Assembly (NCBI GenBank): GCA_951394405.1 | Contig: OX596335.1 | Span: forward strand, 2,728,001-2,792,000 | Length of the DNA: 64,000 bases | Reading direction: 5' to 3' | Origin: Coprinellus micaceus | Lineage: Eukaryota; Basidiomycota; Agaricomycetes; Agaricales; Psathyrellaceae | Shown here: one piece after another, positions 34,872 to 45,678 of the stretch | Numbering within the stretch: position 1 is the stretch's first letter | How the letters are laid out: each line of letters opens with the position of its first letter | Position numbers and translations under genes: made by a program | The notes under the pieces: generated by a model | What the model was told of the DNA's origin: nothing | The model's database searches: none | What the model saw: only the letters and a program-made list of their open reading frames with translations

Positions 34872-37001
34872 TTACCTGATTCGAGGTTTCTTCGACGGTA
34901 AATCGGGCACTGATGTCAGCTTTCCGGCTAACCTTTCCTTCTCCAACCACTGTAGACAGTCCTCGGCAGACGCATGGGGGTTGTCCAGCTGCCATCGTAA
35001 GATATGAAGCTGTACGAAGGCCAACCATGGACCACCCTTCGTCGTACCCATCGCTTTCATGATTTCCCTGCCCTGTATTACAATGAGACGGGTTCATGGT
35101 TGTGGGCAGGTCAGGGCTTACGTTCAATACGGGGACTACATCGCCAACGCCATATAGGTCCAACTCTTCAACACGGCTAGCAAAAGTGTTATACTCGTTC
35201 ACAAGTTCCACGGCCTTCTCCACTGTGAACTGTGTCAGGATTGGTACAACAGCCATAGGCAGGGCGTGCTCACCATCAAATGAATCACTCGAAATGTCAT
35301 ATAGCGCTCCGAGCTCGGTAGTGAGCGAAAAGATCCCGCACTCTGCCCAATGGATTCCGGCGTTGGGGTTATGGATTGCTCTGTTCCGCAGGGAAAGACC
35401 TGGAAGACGTCAGTATCATGCGTAATACGAACCTACGATGAGGGAATTCTGACCTATACTGGATCGAACAGTTTCCGACGGGAAGCTTGAGTACTCCTCA
35501 ATAACCTTTCGAAGGGGTACCACACCGAGGAACAAACTCGGGATCCCGTCGATATAGTGATTCTGTGCCCCAAGCTTCAGGGATTCACGTACGACCGCTT
35601 CGACGCCAAGGTGCTCCTTTCCTTTCCTATCCGTGTACGTTACGCCTTGGTAGGGCGTCAGGGCTGCGGCGAGGAACAATCGTGGCGTCGCAGTGCGATC
35701 CGAGTGGAAGCGCTGTAGGAATAGAGGGTGGGCAGCGGGGAGCTGTGGATGTGTGTTGTTGAGGACGACGTGGAGTAGGGTGGCATTGGCCAAGCCCCTG
35801 TCAGAGTCGAAAGCGTTTTGGGAGAACCGGGAGGAGATCTCGCGGGGTACCGCAGCGAAGAACACTGGGCTGTATAGGCAGAGTTGGTGGAATAGCTCGA
35901 TGGAACGTAGCGAGTCACGTCCTGGAAGTGAGTTCAGCGTTTGGAAGCAGGTAAGAGATGTCTGCGACTGGCCTCGCATCATCTTGTCAATCTCAACCCC
36001 CACTCGTTCCCGAGCGACCTTGGTAACCAGTGCGTCCTGGCAGCACACTTTAACTTCGGTCGGGTTGAAGGGACGAGGTGACCCACCTGTATCACAGGAT
36101 CCATAGCAGCATCCTTGAGGTCGTCGACGAGCTTGTATCCGAGTCTGCTGGCGAATCGGATGCAGCGAAGGACGCGAAGAGGATCGTCCTTGAAGGTTTC
36201 TTTGGGAGGAAGAGGTGTGCGAATTAGGCCCTCCCGCATATCATCTAAGCCCTGAGATTATAAACACAACGTCTATGCGTGGGTGGAAGACCAAGTACCT
36301 TCTCTGTGTAGTCTTCAACCTCCTTCGTATGGACGTTATAGAACAGAGCATTAATTGTGATGTCTCGTCGCTTCGCGTCTTCCAACGGAGTGCCAAACGA
36401 CTGAACGACTTAGTCAACACCGTATCACAGTTGAGAGAAGGGTCGACGCACAACTCCAGTGGGTATCCGACTATCCTCGGCATACTCTTCACTCCTGAGA
36501 TTGACCAGGTCGATGTCCAGGCCAAGCACCTTTAACGTGGCTGTTTCCAGATGCTTGGATTGGTCAGGGTTGAGAGCAATCTTGGAAATCGTGCCTGTCT
36601 GTACGCCCTTTTCTTGTGCATAGGACGAGAGATGCTCGGCGAACGCTACTCCCATCATGTCGGCCAATGCAATATCGATATCGCTGCAGTCTTGTCCTAG
36701 AAGCTGGGTCTCGGTCAATATACCATCGGTGCCCAGGAGAAGAACTGACCTTGTCCCTGACCCAACCACCCGCGATCCGACACGATGTCGTGATACCCTT
36801 CTGGTCCTTCAGGAACTGCGTGCATCCGTTGAGAAGGTCGCAGATCTGTTCTTCCTGCTCAGAGAGATGGATCCCCATCGGTGTCGGGACTGGCACCCGT
36901 TGAACCGTTCGTCGGCGTAGTGAAATGCTAGAGCTCATAATGTTCGAGGAGCAGATATGTCGAGAGCCAAGTTTACATCGATGCTTTAGGCTTCGGAGCA
37001 T
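34872..37001 (-). CDS. CCA1: CCA-adding tRNA nucleotidyltransferase
   Basis: Adds the 3' CCA to tRNAs in nucleus, cytosol and mitochondria. The head is SCRIAGGWVRDKLLG, then DCSDIDIALADMMG with the catalytic DxD-type acids. The next blocks are GTPLEDAKRRDITINALFYN and KETFKDDPLRVLRCIRFASRLGY, with basic nucleotide-selecting residues. The C-terminal part contains ADYDG-like body helices and DVVPVLNGREIMKAMG, and ends LPSKKPRIR. The first ATG gives MLRSLKHRCKLGSRHICSS, a basic, acid-free presequence that looks mitochondrial; an in-frame second Met (SNIMSSSISL) follows at residue 22. Yeast CCA1 is known to use alternative starts for dual targeting. It shares its upstream region with divergent VAC8. 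Confidence 0.93.
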
Positions 37002-37534
37002 TTACCGGTATGGTTAGCAGAGAAGGGAACGTCTTGTTCGTGGTGAAGAGAGGAACACGCCCACATGATCTTCGCGTGATCCAAGTCCACCTTCCCAGCA
37101 AGTGGGTCCGTAATATTAATCGTTTCAGGAGCACCCACCACTGGCAGCATTGGGAGCCCCGCGCAACGACAACGAGAGTGCAGGGAGGCATACATGATGC
37201 TTTCTGTGGTTGCAGGTGGCAGTCCATATGCATGCCCCATGGATCAAGCTTCACACCGAGAGCACTGGTTTTGGGGTAGAGAAAACAAAGGGTCTCTGAG
37301 GGAATACTGGGATCTGAACACCTCCATCGTTGTGCGGTCTTGTGCCAGTACTAGTGCCCAGCACACCCGCCATTGTCGACGTTGCCACTGCCAGACTCGG
37401 AGAGATGATATCACGGAAATGGCCGCGTGATTCCCACGTCTCCAGCGTTGTTGTGATTTGAGGCAGGCGACCTCCTCCTCCCCCCACACCCCTCTCCCTT
37501 TCTACAATCTTTCTCCCCTGGGCGACGAGTCAGG
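37002..37534. promoter_or_regulatory. Bidirectional promoter region, CCA1 / VAC8
   Basis: 533 bases between divergent starts 37001 and 37535. The end next to VAC8 has a strong pyrimidine tract (about 37465-37520), common in fungal core promoters. No TATA box was seen. Confidence 0.45.
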
Positions 37535-39909
37535 ATGGGTAATATCACAAGCTGCTGTGATTCATGTTGTATGTGGCTCTTTCCCAGGTCTCCTATTCCC
37601 CGCTTAACCATCCGTCCCAGTCCAGGGGCGCAGGTCGCAATCCTACGAACCGCTGCTGCTGGAGAACGAGCGAGAAGCTGTCGCCGACCTCTTGCAGTAC
37701 CTAGAGAGTACGATTTATCTCATTTACGACATTGGCTGGCTTCTTAAATCCTCCTTTCAGATCGACAGACAACCAACTTCTTTCAAGGCTCCCCGCTCTC
37801 TGCACTTACAACGCTTTCTTTCTCGGACAATGTCGACCTTCAGAGGAGTGCAGCACTGGCCTTTGCAGAGATTACGGAGAAGGAAGTCAAGTCGGTTGGC
37901 AGGGATACCTTGGACCCCATCCTGTTCCTCCTCAGTAGCCATGACACGGAGGTACAGCGGGCTGCGAGCGCTGCGTTGGGCAACCTTGCAGTCAATCGTG
38001 AGTTTCTCCGCAATACTCTGCCACAATTACCTCTCAGTTGCATTCTCAGCCGAAAACAAGCTACTGATTGTCAAGCTGGGTGGTCTCGAGCCCTTGATTC
38101 GACAAATGCTCAGCCCAAATGTCGAAGTTCAGTGCAACGCTGTCGGTTGCGTAACGAACCTCGCGACACATGGTCAGCCCCAACTTGTGGCCCATGCTCA
38201 ATTCATTAATCTCCATTATAGATGACAACAAGACCAAGATTGCAAAATCTGGTGCGCTTGTTCCGCTCACTCGTCTCGCCCGCTCGAAGGATATGCGGGT
38301 TCAGAGAAATGCGACCGGCGCTCTCCTAAATATGACGCATTCCGGTTCGTCACTCCTATTGGGTCCCACATATCGCTCCCTAACTTGAGCCCCAGACGAG
38401 AACCGGCAACAACTCGTCAACGCTGGTGCTATTCCCGTCCTCGTCAGCCTCTTGAACTCACCGGACACGGATGTGCAGTACTACTGCACCACCGCCCTCA
38501 GCAACATCGCCGTAGACGGTGAGCGTTCAGCGCCATTTATGCCTCGATCCTTCTCCTAATCTCGTCTCAGGCAACAACAGGAAGAAGCTCGCGCAAAGCG
38601 AGCCCAAGTTAGTGTCCAGCCTCGTCGCTCTGATGGAAAGCCCGAGTTTGAAGGTTCAGTGCCAGGCGGCTTTGGCGCTTCGTAACCTTGCTAGCGACGG
38701 TGGGCCATTTGATCCTCAGCAAAGTCCAACTTACTGACGCTATTTCCAGAGAAATACCAACTGGAGATCGTCAAGGCTGACGGATTGCAACCCCTTTTGC
38801 GCCTCCTCCAATCCACCTACCTCCCTCTCATTCTGTCCTCCGCGGCCTGTGTGCGCAACGTGTCTATCCATCCCCAGAACGAATCGCCCATCATCGAATC
38901 CGGCTTCTTGCAGCCACTTATCAACCTTCTCTCCTTCAAGGACAGCGAGGAAGTTCAGTGTCACGCCATCTCGACTCTTCGCAATCTGGCCGCCAGCAAC
39001 GAGAAGAATAAGTTGGCTATCGTGAAGGCGGGCGCCGTTCAGTCTATCAAGGAGCTTGTCCTCGAAGTGCCTGTGACTGTACAGAGCGAGATGACGGCCT
39101 GCATCGCCGTTTTGGCCCTCAGCGGTATGTTCTTCGAAGCCGACAGCAGATAATGCAGTTCAATAACTGACGTCGCCTGAATAGACGAGTTAAAAGGACA
39201 GTTGCTGGAAATGGGCATCTGTGAGGTTCTGATTCCTTTGACGAACTCCCCGAGCACGGAGGTTCAGGGCAACAGTGCAGCTGCTCTCGGCAACCTCTCT
39301 TCGAAAGGTGCGTCTATGCATTCAGTCCGCGTCCGCGCCCTGACGATGCCTGCAGAGATTCGAACTTCTTCCGATGATTACTCCGCTTTCAATGAGGTTT
39401 GGGACAAGCCCGACGGGGGAATGCACAAGTATTTGTATAGATTCCTAACAAACAGCGACACCACCTTCCAGCACATTGCGGTGTGGACCATCGTACAGCT
39501 CCTCGAGTCGGGCGGTAAGTTAGTCAAACCGTCCCACAAAGCGTAACGCTGATGAATCATTCATTCAGACCCTCAACTCGTTAGTAACATCCGGAATTCA
39601 CAACTTCTGGGGCCCAACATTCGCAACCTCTCCATTTCGCAATCGTCGACGCCGAGCTCTTCTGTTGGCACGCCTCGGTCACACCACTCAGGACCTTCAT
39701 ACCAAGACACCGAGACGGGGGACGGCCTCGCGGAGATCCAGCTTCTCTCCCGTCGAATTTTGGAGTTCATCGACAGCGATTTGGAAGGTATCCCGGGCAG
39801 TGTCCCAGGATCACACGTTCAGCCCGGTACTTCCGTCGCTAGCTCTAGGGGAGCCGACCATGAAGAACTGCGGCGAAGTGTACGGGAGGCATTTACTGCC
39901 GGTCGCTGA
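37535..39909 (+). CDS. VAC8: Vacuolar armadillo-repeat protein Vac8
   Basis: A vacuole-membrane armadillo protein for vacuole inheritance, vacuole fusion, nucleus-vacuole contacts and selective autophagy (Atg13 binding). The first exon codes [11 protein letters not shown]: Gly2 for N-myristoylation followed by Cys residues for palmitoylation, so it is a membrane anchor. The intron 37569-37620 (donor gtatgt) joins [20 protein letters not shown]. Armadillo units follow, often one per exon: [90 protein letters not shown] and [15 protein letters not shown]. The C-terminus is [16 protein letters not shown] then a Ser-rich linker and [13 protein letters not shown]. Length and repeat order match the family well. 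Confidence 0.95.
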
Positions 39910-40813
39910 TTCCATTTCTTTCTCCCACTCTGGCTAGACTCTGCTTCACTTTCATTCATGGACTGTCCTCTTTCCCCTCAGACTGTCCTGTCGGTCTATT
40001 TGGGCTAATTTGTTTGCCCGTATTCCCTCATTCCCACTTCGTTTGCATATTTTTCGTCTTATTTTATCCATCTAGGTTCGCGGTTACCCAAGTGTGTTTC
40101 TGTTGTGTTTTTATTTCCCGTAGTACCTCACCTCGGCTACAGTCCTAGCAATGCGGAGTTTTGTCGACGAGGGGCGGTGGGCCTTAGGTAGATAGTTGTG
40201 AGATGTCATTATATGTTCAGTACGACATAACGTGTGTTCGAGTGAAGACTAGTTTTTACGCGTTTATGATACATCAGCTGAGCGCTAAATGCATGGCCAG
40301 GAGCGATCGATCAACCCGCGCGCGCCAATTTGAATCTTGCCTCCCGCCAGCATGACAAGAGGGTTGATATCGCGCACAATGGGGCCACACCGCACGCCTT
40401 GGTGATATGACACACCCTCTGCCGTTGGAGTTCATCCATTAGGCAATGACAATAAGATTTTCAGCATCACCGTTCCAACTCCTCGTGTTTCCCTCACGCT
40501 CCAAACGGGTAACGCAAACCCTCGCAGACCTCGCCGTTGTCTCCGGGGCGTGCATCGCGTCCCTTGGCCTAGATAAACATTCATTCTTGGTTGTTTAACG
40601 CCCTTCACCCTTTCTTCTCTTCTTCCACTTCGGTCCCTTTCGAAGCCCCTTATTCTCTGGGCTCTCCATACCCTGGCTGGGCTGGGTCCCAACATACTAA
40701 ATTTTTGCCTACTCTCTCTCTATTCTTACTTACGGCTCGGACGACACCAACGACGGCGACGACTATCGATTCGCGACTCGCAGGCAATACCCATCCGAGG
40801 CAAGACGAAGACG
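39910..40813. other. Intergenic: VAC8 3' flank and GH16 promoter
   Basis: 904 bases. The proximal half is T/C-rich and consistent with a long VAC8 3' untranslated region. No ORF with a recognised domain, no repeat and no clear RNA gene was seen. Confidence 0.5.
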
Positions 40814-42684
40814 ATGCAACTACTCCACTCCACGATGCCCCTATGTCTCCTGCTCCTTGTACTCCAGGTGACAATAGAAGCATCGGCTACCCCTTCGCAT
40901 AGCACTAGTCAGTCGAGGGCGTTGCCGCGGTTGGTTCGCCGGGCCCACGATAGCACTGTGCGCAAGACACACTCACTAGCCCGCGACTTGCGGGTGGCGC
41001 TGGGAAGTGTCCTTCCACGGGCGGAGCCCCAGGAGAACAATGGAAGGGTCGTGTATTGCAAGCCAGGGAAGCAGCAAGTCTTGACTCCGCCTAATAATAG
41101 TAACGGCGGAGGGGGTGATGGAGAGGGGAGCGGGGGAGGGAATGTGACTTCAGCGGCTGGGGGGAGTTCGACGAGGGGGGGAAGCGGGAGTTCGACAAGG
41201 CAGGGAGCTTCAACGAGGACGCGATCGTCTTCTTCCCAGCCTACGAATACGCCGGCTCCGGACTCGCCGTGGAGGCTTGTGAACGACTATGTGCGTGTTC
41301 CCATTACTCCTACCTCTTCGAGCTACTGAGACTAACCGGCGTGGTTTAGCGAGGCAATAGCTTCTTTCAGGGCTGGGACTTCTTCACATCAGCCGATCCT
41401 ACTCATGGTGAGCATTTCCATTGATCAGATACACCCCAGTATGACCCTAAATGTTTACAACTGTAGGCTTGGTGGATTATGTTGACGAGGCTGCTGGGGT
41501 GAGCTCCTCACGACGCTTCCGGTATTGTGGTTCATTTTCATGACCTTTCTCTTCCCGTTTAGCGGAGCAATGGCATTCTTGAAATCAACTCAGCGGGGAA
41601 CGCGGTAATGCGTGTCGAGACCACTCCCACCGTTTCCGGAAATAGGAAGAGTATCCGGATTACAACACAGACGCAGTTCAATGGAGGATTGGTGATCTTG
41701 GACGCTGTGCACATGCCCCACGGCTGTGGAACGTGGCCGTACGTATCCCGCAGTCTGTGTGTCGAAGAGATCGTGGAATTAATGGCTTGTCTCTCTTGGC
41801 GTATGCAGGGCGTTTTGGACGAACGGTGAGTGCACGCCGCTAACGTGCCACACGACTTGGCTAATGAAGTAACTGTGTGTGCTTTGCATAATTAGGTCCC
41901 GATTGGCCTCGCGGCGGCGAAATCGATATTCTGGAAGGTGTCCATGACTATGAGAGGAATCAAGCGACGCTCCACACCTCTGCAGGGTGCGAGATTGCGG
42001 CGAGGAGCTCAGATGCTCTGTCGATATCTGGAACCGTCATCAGTGGAACGAACTGTGATGTCGACGCGACTGCGAACCAAGGGTGCGGTATTCGCGCTGA
42101 CTCTGCAATAACATATGGTGCAGGTTTCAACAAGAACGGCGGGGGCGTGTATGCCAGTGCGTACTTCATTTCGTGTGCGAGGTTTAATCAGCTAACGGTC
42201 CTCGGTATGTAATAGTGAAATGGGACACGACCGGCATTGCTATATATTTCTTCCCGAGAGACCGTATACCTTCTGACATAACGAGCAACACACCGCTTCC
42301 TGACACTTGGGGGGCGGCGCAAGCGAGGTGGCCAGCCGCGAGCTGCGATCCTTTCCGCTTCTTCAATAATCACCATGCAATCTTTGACACAACATTATGG
42401 TATGTGAGCCACGTTCTGGATGAAATGGGATGGCTGACGGACAACAAATGAAACAGTGGCGATTGGGCAGGCGGTGCGTGGAATGCTGCAGGAATTCCGG
42501 GGCAGGAAGAGAGCTGCGCCCAGAGGACGGGAGTCCCAACTTGTGAAGCGTACGTGCGGACAAGGGGTTCAGCATTCCAGGAAGCGTGTACGTGTTTTCT
42601 TGACTTCATTATATTACTCTGACTCATGCTTGCTTGGCAGACTGGGAGGTCAGATACGTTCAGATCTACCAGGAGCGCAACTAA
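40814..42684 (+). CDS. Secreted GH16 endo-beta-1,3(4)-glucanase, Lam16A-like
   Basis: A laminarinase-type retaining glycosidase secreted to the cell surface, where it would cut beta-1,3(1,4)-glucans. MQLLHSTMPLCLLLLVLQVTIEASA is a signal peptide. It is followed by a basic stretch (ALPRLVRRAHD) with a dibasic, Kex2-like site, then a long Gly/Ser/Thr-rich linker (about residues 90-160). The catalytic domain starts SPWRLVNDYRGNSFFQGWDFF and has SIRITTQTQFNGGL, VHMPHGCGTWPAFW and the active-site GGEIDILEG, with the two acids of ExDxxE intact, then ATLHTSAGC and KWDTTGIAIYFFPRD. It ends in VRYVQIYQERN. The N-terminal linker is longer than in the Phanerochaete Lam16A prototype. Confidence 0.9.
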
Positions 42685-42805
42685 GCGCAATGGATTCCGT
42701 ATATTATAGCAGGTACTGGTAATATTTATGGGTGGGCATATAATCTATTCGTTGCATGACAAAGCGCTTTAGTCACCGGCTGAATCACCGGCCCCGTTAG
42801 GCAAT

Positions 42806-42820
42806 CGAATGTTCACGAAC
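42806..42820 (+). promoter_or_regulatory. Perfect three-unit heat-shock element
   Basis: The 15 bases read cgaat gttca cgaac: three contiguous alternating nGAAn/nTTCn/nGAAn units, the minimum binding site for a heat-shock factor trimer. It lies 79 bases before a TATA box and 145 before the ATG of the BAG-domain gene. Confidence 0.75.
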
Positions 42821-42898
42821 ATACTAGCCCTACGCGTCTTGCACCTTCATTTGTTCGACTGACATCGGTCAGATTCTACGCGCGTCTCACTCTAACAG

Positions 42899-42906
42899 TA
42901 TATAAG
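42899..42906 (+). promoter_or_regulatory. TATA box of the BAG-domain gene
   Basis: The plus strand reads tatataag 59 bases before the ATG at 42965, between the heat-shock element and the start codon. Spacing fits a compact inducible promoter. Confidence 0.6.
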
Positions 42907-42964
42907 CCGTGGTCCAAGATGGATCCCTCCCATCCAATTCATTCTTCTCCCTCCGTCTCCAGCA

Positions 42965-45244
42965 ATGTTTGCCCCCAAGCACTACTACGCCCAGCCCCAG
43001 CACATCGACTTCGTCGTTCTCGCTGGAACGCGAGCTGCGGAAGCAGTCGCGAAGGCCGCTGAGGCCGAATATCTCGCTCAGCAGGCTGAAGCTCAGGCTC
43101 GTGCGCGAGCTCAGACTGCCCATTCGACTCGCTGCTTGGACCAATTCTCTTGCCCCTGCGTGGACTACACTGGACCCGAGCAGTCCATCTTCGGTTACTC
43201 GCCTTACTCCCTGGGTAATCACTCCCCCCGCTCTGCGTATACACTTGGAAGCTATGGTCACCCGCAGCGTGTTAGATCTCATCGTGGGCGTAGTCTTGCC
43301 GAACTCGAGCTCGAGACCGACCTGAGGAACGAGCGTCTTGCTCGTCTCCGGCTCGAGGAAGAGATTAAACAGCTCAAAGCTCGCGAGCAGCATTTGGTAT
43401 GGGCTCACTTCATTTTCCTGGCGCGCAACAAAAACCTAACTAGTGCCTACTCTCAGGCACGATCCCCCTTCGTAGGTTCCACCAACAAATGGCTATCCCA
43501 TAAGCAATCCAATGCTACCCACTGCGATGACGCCCTCTTTGGTGCCACTCATGATCCTCAGCACCACGGACTTTTCAGGTTTCAGCCCACTCCCAACCCC
43601 AGGACTATCGCCCCCAACCCTACTCCGGCCCACAAAGCCCCCGCAACTCCGGTGGACGTCGTCTTGAACATGATCCTTCAGAACATTGATGTCAACCAGT
43701 ACAAGAATGCCACTGCTCAGCAGGTTCGTCCGATGCCTTCCAAGTTGACTCAACAACGCACCTACGCTCGGTCGCAGCAGGCTAAGCCCAAGGAACCCAC
43801 TGCCCCAGAAGAAGCCTTTCAGCAGCAACCCAAGAAGCTGGCTCACAAGTGTTCTCTTGTCGACCAACTTAAAACCCGGTACGAGCGCGAAGGACGAGAG
43901 GAAATCTGCGACACAATTCAACCCGTGGTTGATTCTTCCCTCAATCCTGCCAAGCAACAACGAGTCGGTCAGCAACCCTCTCCTTCGACTCATTCCACCA
44001 ATCAGGCCCGGAGCAGTGTTCCCCGAGCCCCGGGCAGCGTCTACGGGTTTGATCTCATCGAAGCGATCCTCGGCAACTTCAATGGTCCAAACCAGAACGA
44101 GCCCTATGCGCGTCCCGCATCTTCCAACCCCACCCGAACAACACCATACGACGCTTCTGGCAAGGCTTCCACAGCTGCAGGCTCTACCAACACCCATACC
44201 AAGGGCAAGGGAAAGAAGTCCCATGTCGTGGGTAACGTCGCCCTCGAGTCGACCTCCAAGGACGCCGTCAACGCCCTGGAGAAGATCGAGAGCATCGAAC
44301 ACACCTTTCATTCCCTCGAGACCGAGTTCACCTTCCCAGCCCAACTGGACTTTGCCCCCTCTTCCCCCACCAGGGACACTTCCAACGCCACTGCGATCTT
44401 CCCTTCCCTCGCGTTTACCGCCCGCAACCACCCCGTGCGGTATTACGAACAGACACTTTCCTCACTTCTACAGGAACTCGATTTGATCGAGAGCCACGGC
44501 GACCCAACGCTCCGCTTCAAGCGGAAGACAACTGTGAGGGTGATTGAGAAGGCGCTCGAGGAGCTTGAGAGGGAGATTGCCGGACGATGGTCGGCGAGTG
44601 TAGCAAAGCAGGAGACCAAAGCGGCCTCTGAACCTACTACCTGTTCCGCCGAAGCTCCCAAGGCTGTCCGCATCCCCATGGTCGGTGGCGAAACCCCCCT
44701 TTTCAAGGTCGCTCTCCCTAATACTTCTGAAGGCCTCGCTCGTTCCGCTGAGGACACCACCCTTGCTATGGGGCCTGAGATTTCCGAAGCGCAGGGCCTG
44801 GTCGAGGAGTCACAGCCCGAGGAGATTGCTGAGGACGGAGCTACCCTGGGTCCTGACCACATCTCTTCCGAGACCGATTCCCCTCTCCCAGAGTTGTCCA
44901 CCGCCGCCGACTTAGGACCCACTCAGGAGTCACAACACGTCCCTGAGATCCCCGTCGCTGAGACCGTGGAGAAGACCGCCACTACTCAATTTGAGGTCCC
45001 TGTTCCTGAGAATCCCGTCACCCTCCAGCCCATGGAGACAGGAAGTACATCGTCATGGAGTCCTTCATCGAATGTCATCGTCGAAGACACCCTCCGTGAC
45101 CCTGGCTTCGGTGACGACTCGGATGCCTTCGTATTCTCTCACCCCAGCCCACCTGCGTTTGAGAAGGAGCTCGAGGCCAAGAAGCGGAGGTTGGTCGAGG
45201 TTGAGGACCTTGGTAGTGACTGGGAGGACATCGATGAGGTATGA
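42965..45244 (+). CDS. BAG-domain Hsp70 co-chaperone candidate
   Basis: A largely disordered protein (759 codons) that I identify from a BAG domain at about residues 435-542: NALEKIESIEHTFHSLET, a spacer, then YYEQTLSSLLQELDLIES and RFKRKTTVRVIEKALEELEREI, with the Arg-Lys pair used to contact the Hsp70 ATPase domain. BAG proteins promote ADP release from Hsp70. The start MFAPKHYYAQPQH is followed by Ala/Arg helices and a coiled coil (LAELELETDLRNERLARLRL). A likely 60-base in-frame intron (43397-43456, donor gtatgg, acceptor ctctcag) would trim 20 residues. The acidic C-terminus ends GSDWEDIDEV. A heat-shock element upstream agrees with a chaperone role. No close named homologue was recognised. 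Confidence 0.82.
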   Translation: MFAPKHYYAQPQHIDFVVLAGTRAAEAVAKAAEAEYLAQQAEAQARARAQTAHSTRCLDQFSCPCVDYTGPEQSIFGYSPYSLGNHSPRSAYTLGSYGHPQRVRSHRGRSLAELELETDLRNERLARLRLEEEIKQLKAREQHLVWAHFIFLARNKNLTSAYSQARSPFVGSTNKWLSHKQSNATHCDDALFGATHDPQHHGLFRFQPTPNPRTIAPNPTPAHKAPATPVDVVLNMILQNIDVNQYKNATAQQVRPMPSKLTQQRTYARSQQAKPKEPTAPEEAFQQQPKKLAHKCSLVDQLKTRYEREGREEICDTIQPVVDSSLNPAKQQRVGQQPSPSTHSTNQARSSVPRAPGSVYGFDLIEAILGNFNGPNQNEPYARPASSNPTRTTPYDASGKASTAAGSTNTHTKGKGKKSHVVGNVALESTSKDAVNALEKIESIEHTFHSLETEFTFPAQLDFAPSSPTRDTSNATAIFPSLAFTARNHPVRYYEQTLSSLLQELDLIESHGDPTLRFKRKTTVRVIEKALEELEREIAGRWSASVAKQETKAASEPTTCSAEAPKAVRIPMVGGETPLFKVALPNTSEGLARSAEDTTLAMGPEISEAQGLVEESQPEEIAEDGATLGPDHISSETDSPLPELSTAADLGPTQESQHVPEIPVAETVEKTATTQFEVPVPENPVTLQPMETGSTSSWSPSSNVIVEDTLRDPGFGDDSDAFVFSHPSPPAFEKELEAKKRRLVEVEDLGSDWEDIDEV
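43397..43456 (+). other. Stop-free in-frame intron candidate
   Basis: The segment starts gtatgg, contains a cctaact branch-point-like sequence and ends tctcag. Its length, 60 bases, is a multiple of three and it has no stop codon, so both spliced and retained forms would be translated through. Confidence 0.65.
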
Positions 45245-45678
45245 TTCCCCGAACTCCTCTCGGGGGCCAGAAGCGTTTGTAAAATCCTCTTCGTTTTGCC
45301 GCATCTCATTATCTAGTACCATGGTATGATATAATGCATTTACAATTTTATTATTCCCTGGACTCTACCATACAATCGAATAGTCCCCCTTCAATAACTC
45401 AATATCAACCTCTTATTTATTTGCGAACCTTCGTGTGAAGCAGCCAAGTAGTCGGCATGGATAGGCATGCAGGCACCGTACTGATTGATATCTACATCTC
45501 GTCCACACCAAGCACAAAAGAAACCTGCATAGTAAGAGCATATATCACAGTTACGCAAGCCCAGGGGAGAGCATTGAGGGATAACCGACAAACAACTAGA
45601 CTGAATATGTTGTATTTGTGTTCCTGTATGTAGTAGAAAGAGAAATGTTCGCAACGCTCGGATTGAAACGTTGACCGA
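45245..45678. other. Convergent 3' intergenic region
   Basis: 434 bases between the stops of the BAG gene (plus) and the ABC transporter gene (minus). A/T-rich with TATT/ATTTA-like runs around 45325-45420. No gene seen. Confidence 0.5.

Noticed and set aside
43493..44431. 312-codon open frame antisense to the BAG gene
   Set aside because: Gly/Val/Leu-rich shadow of a codon-biased sense frame; the sense strand has a BAG domain, promoter elements and a consistent start.
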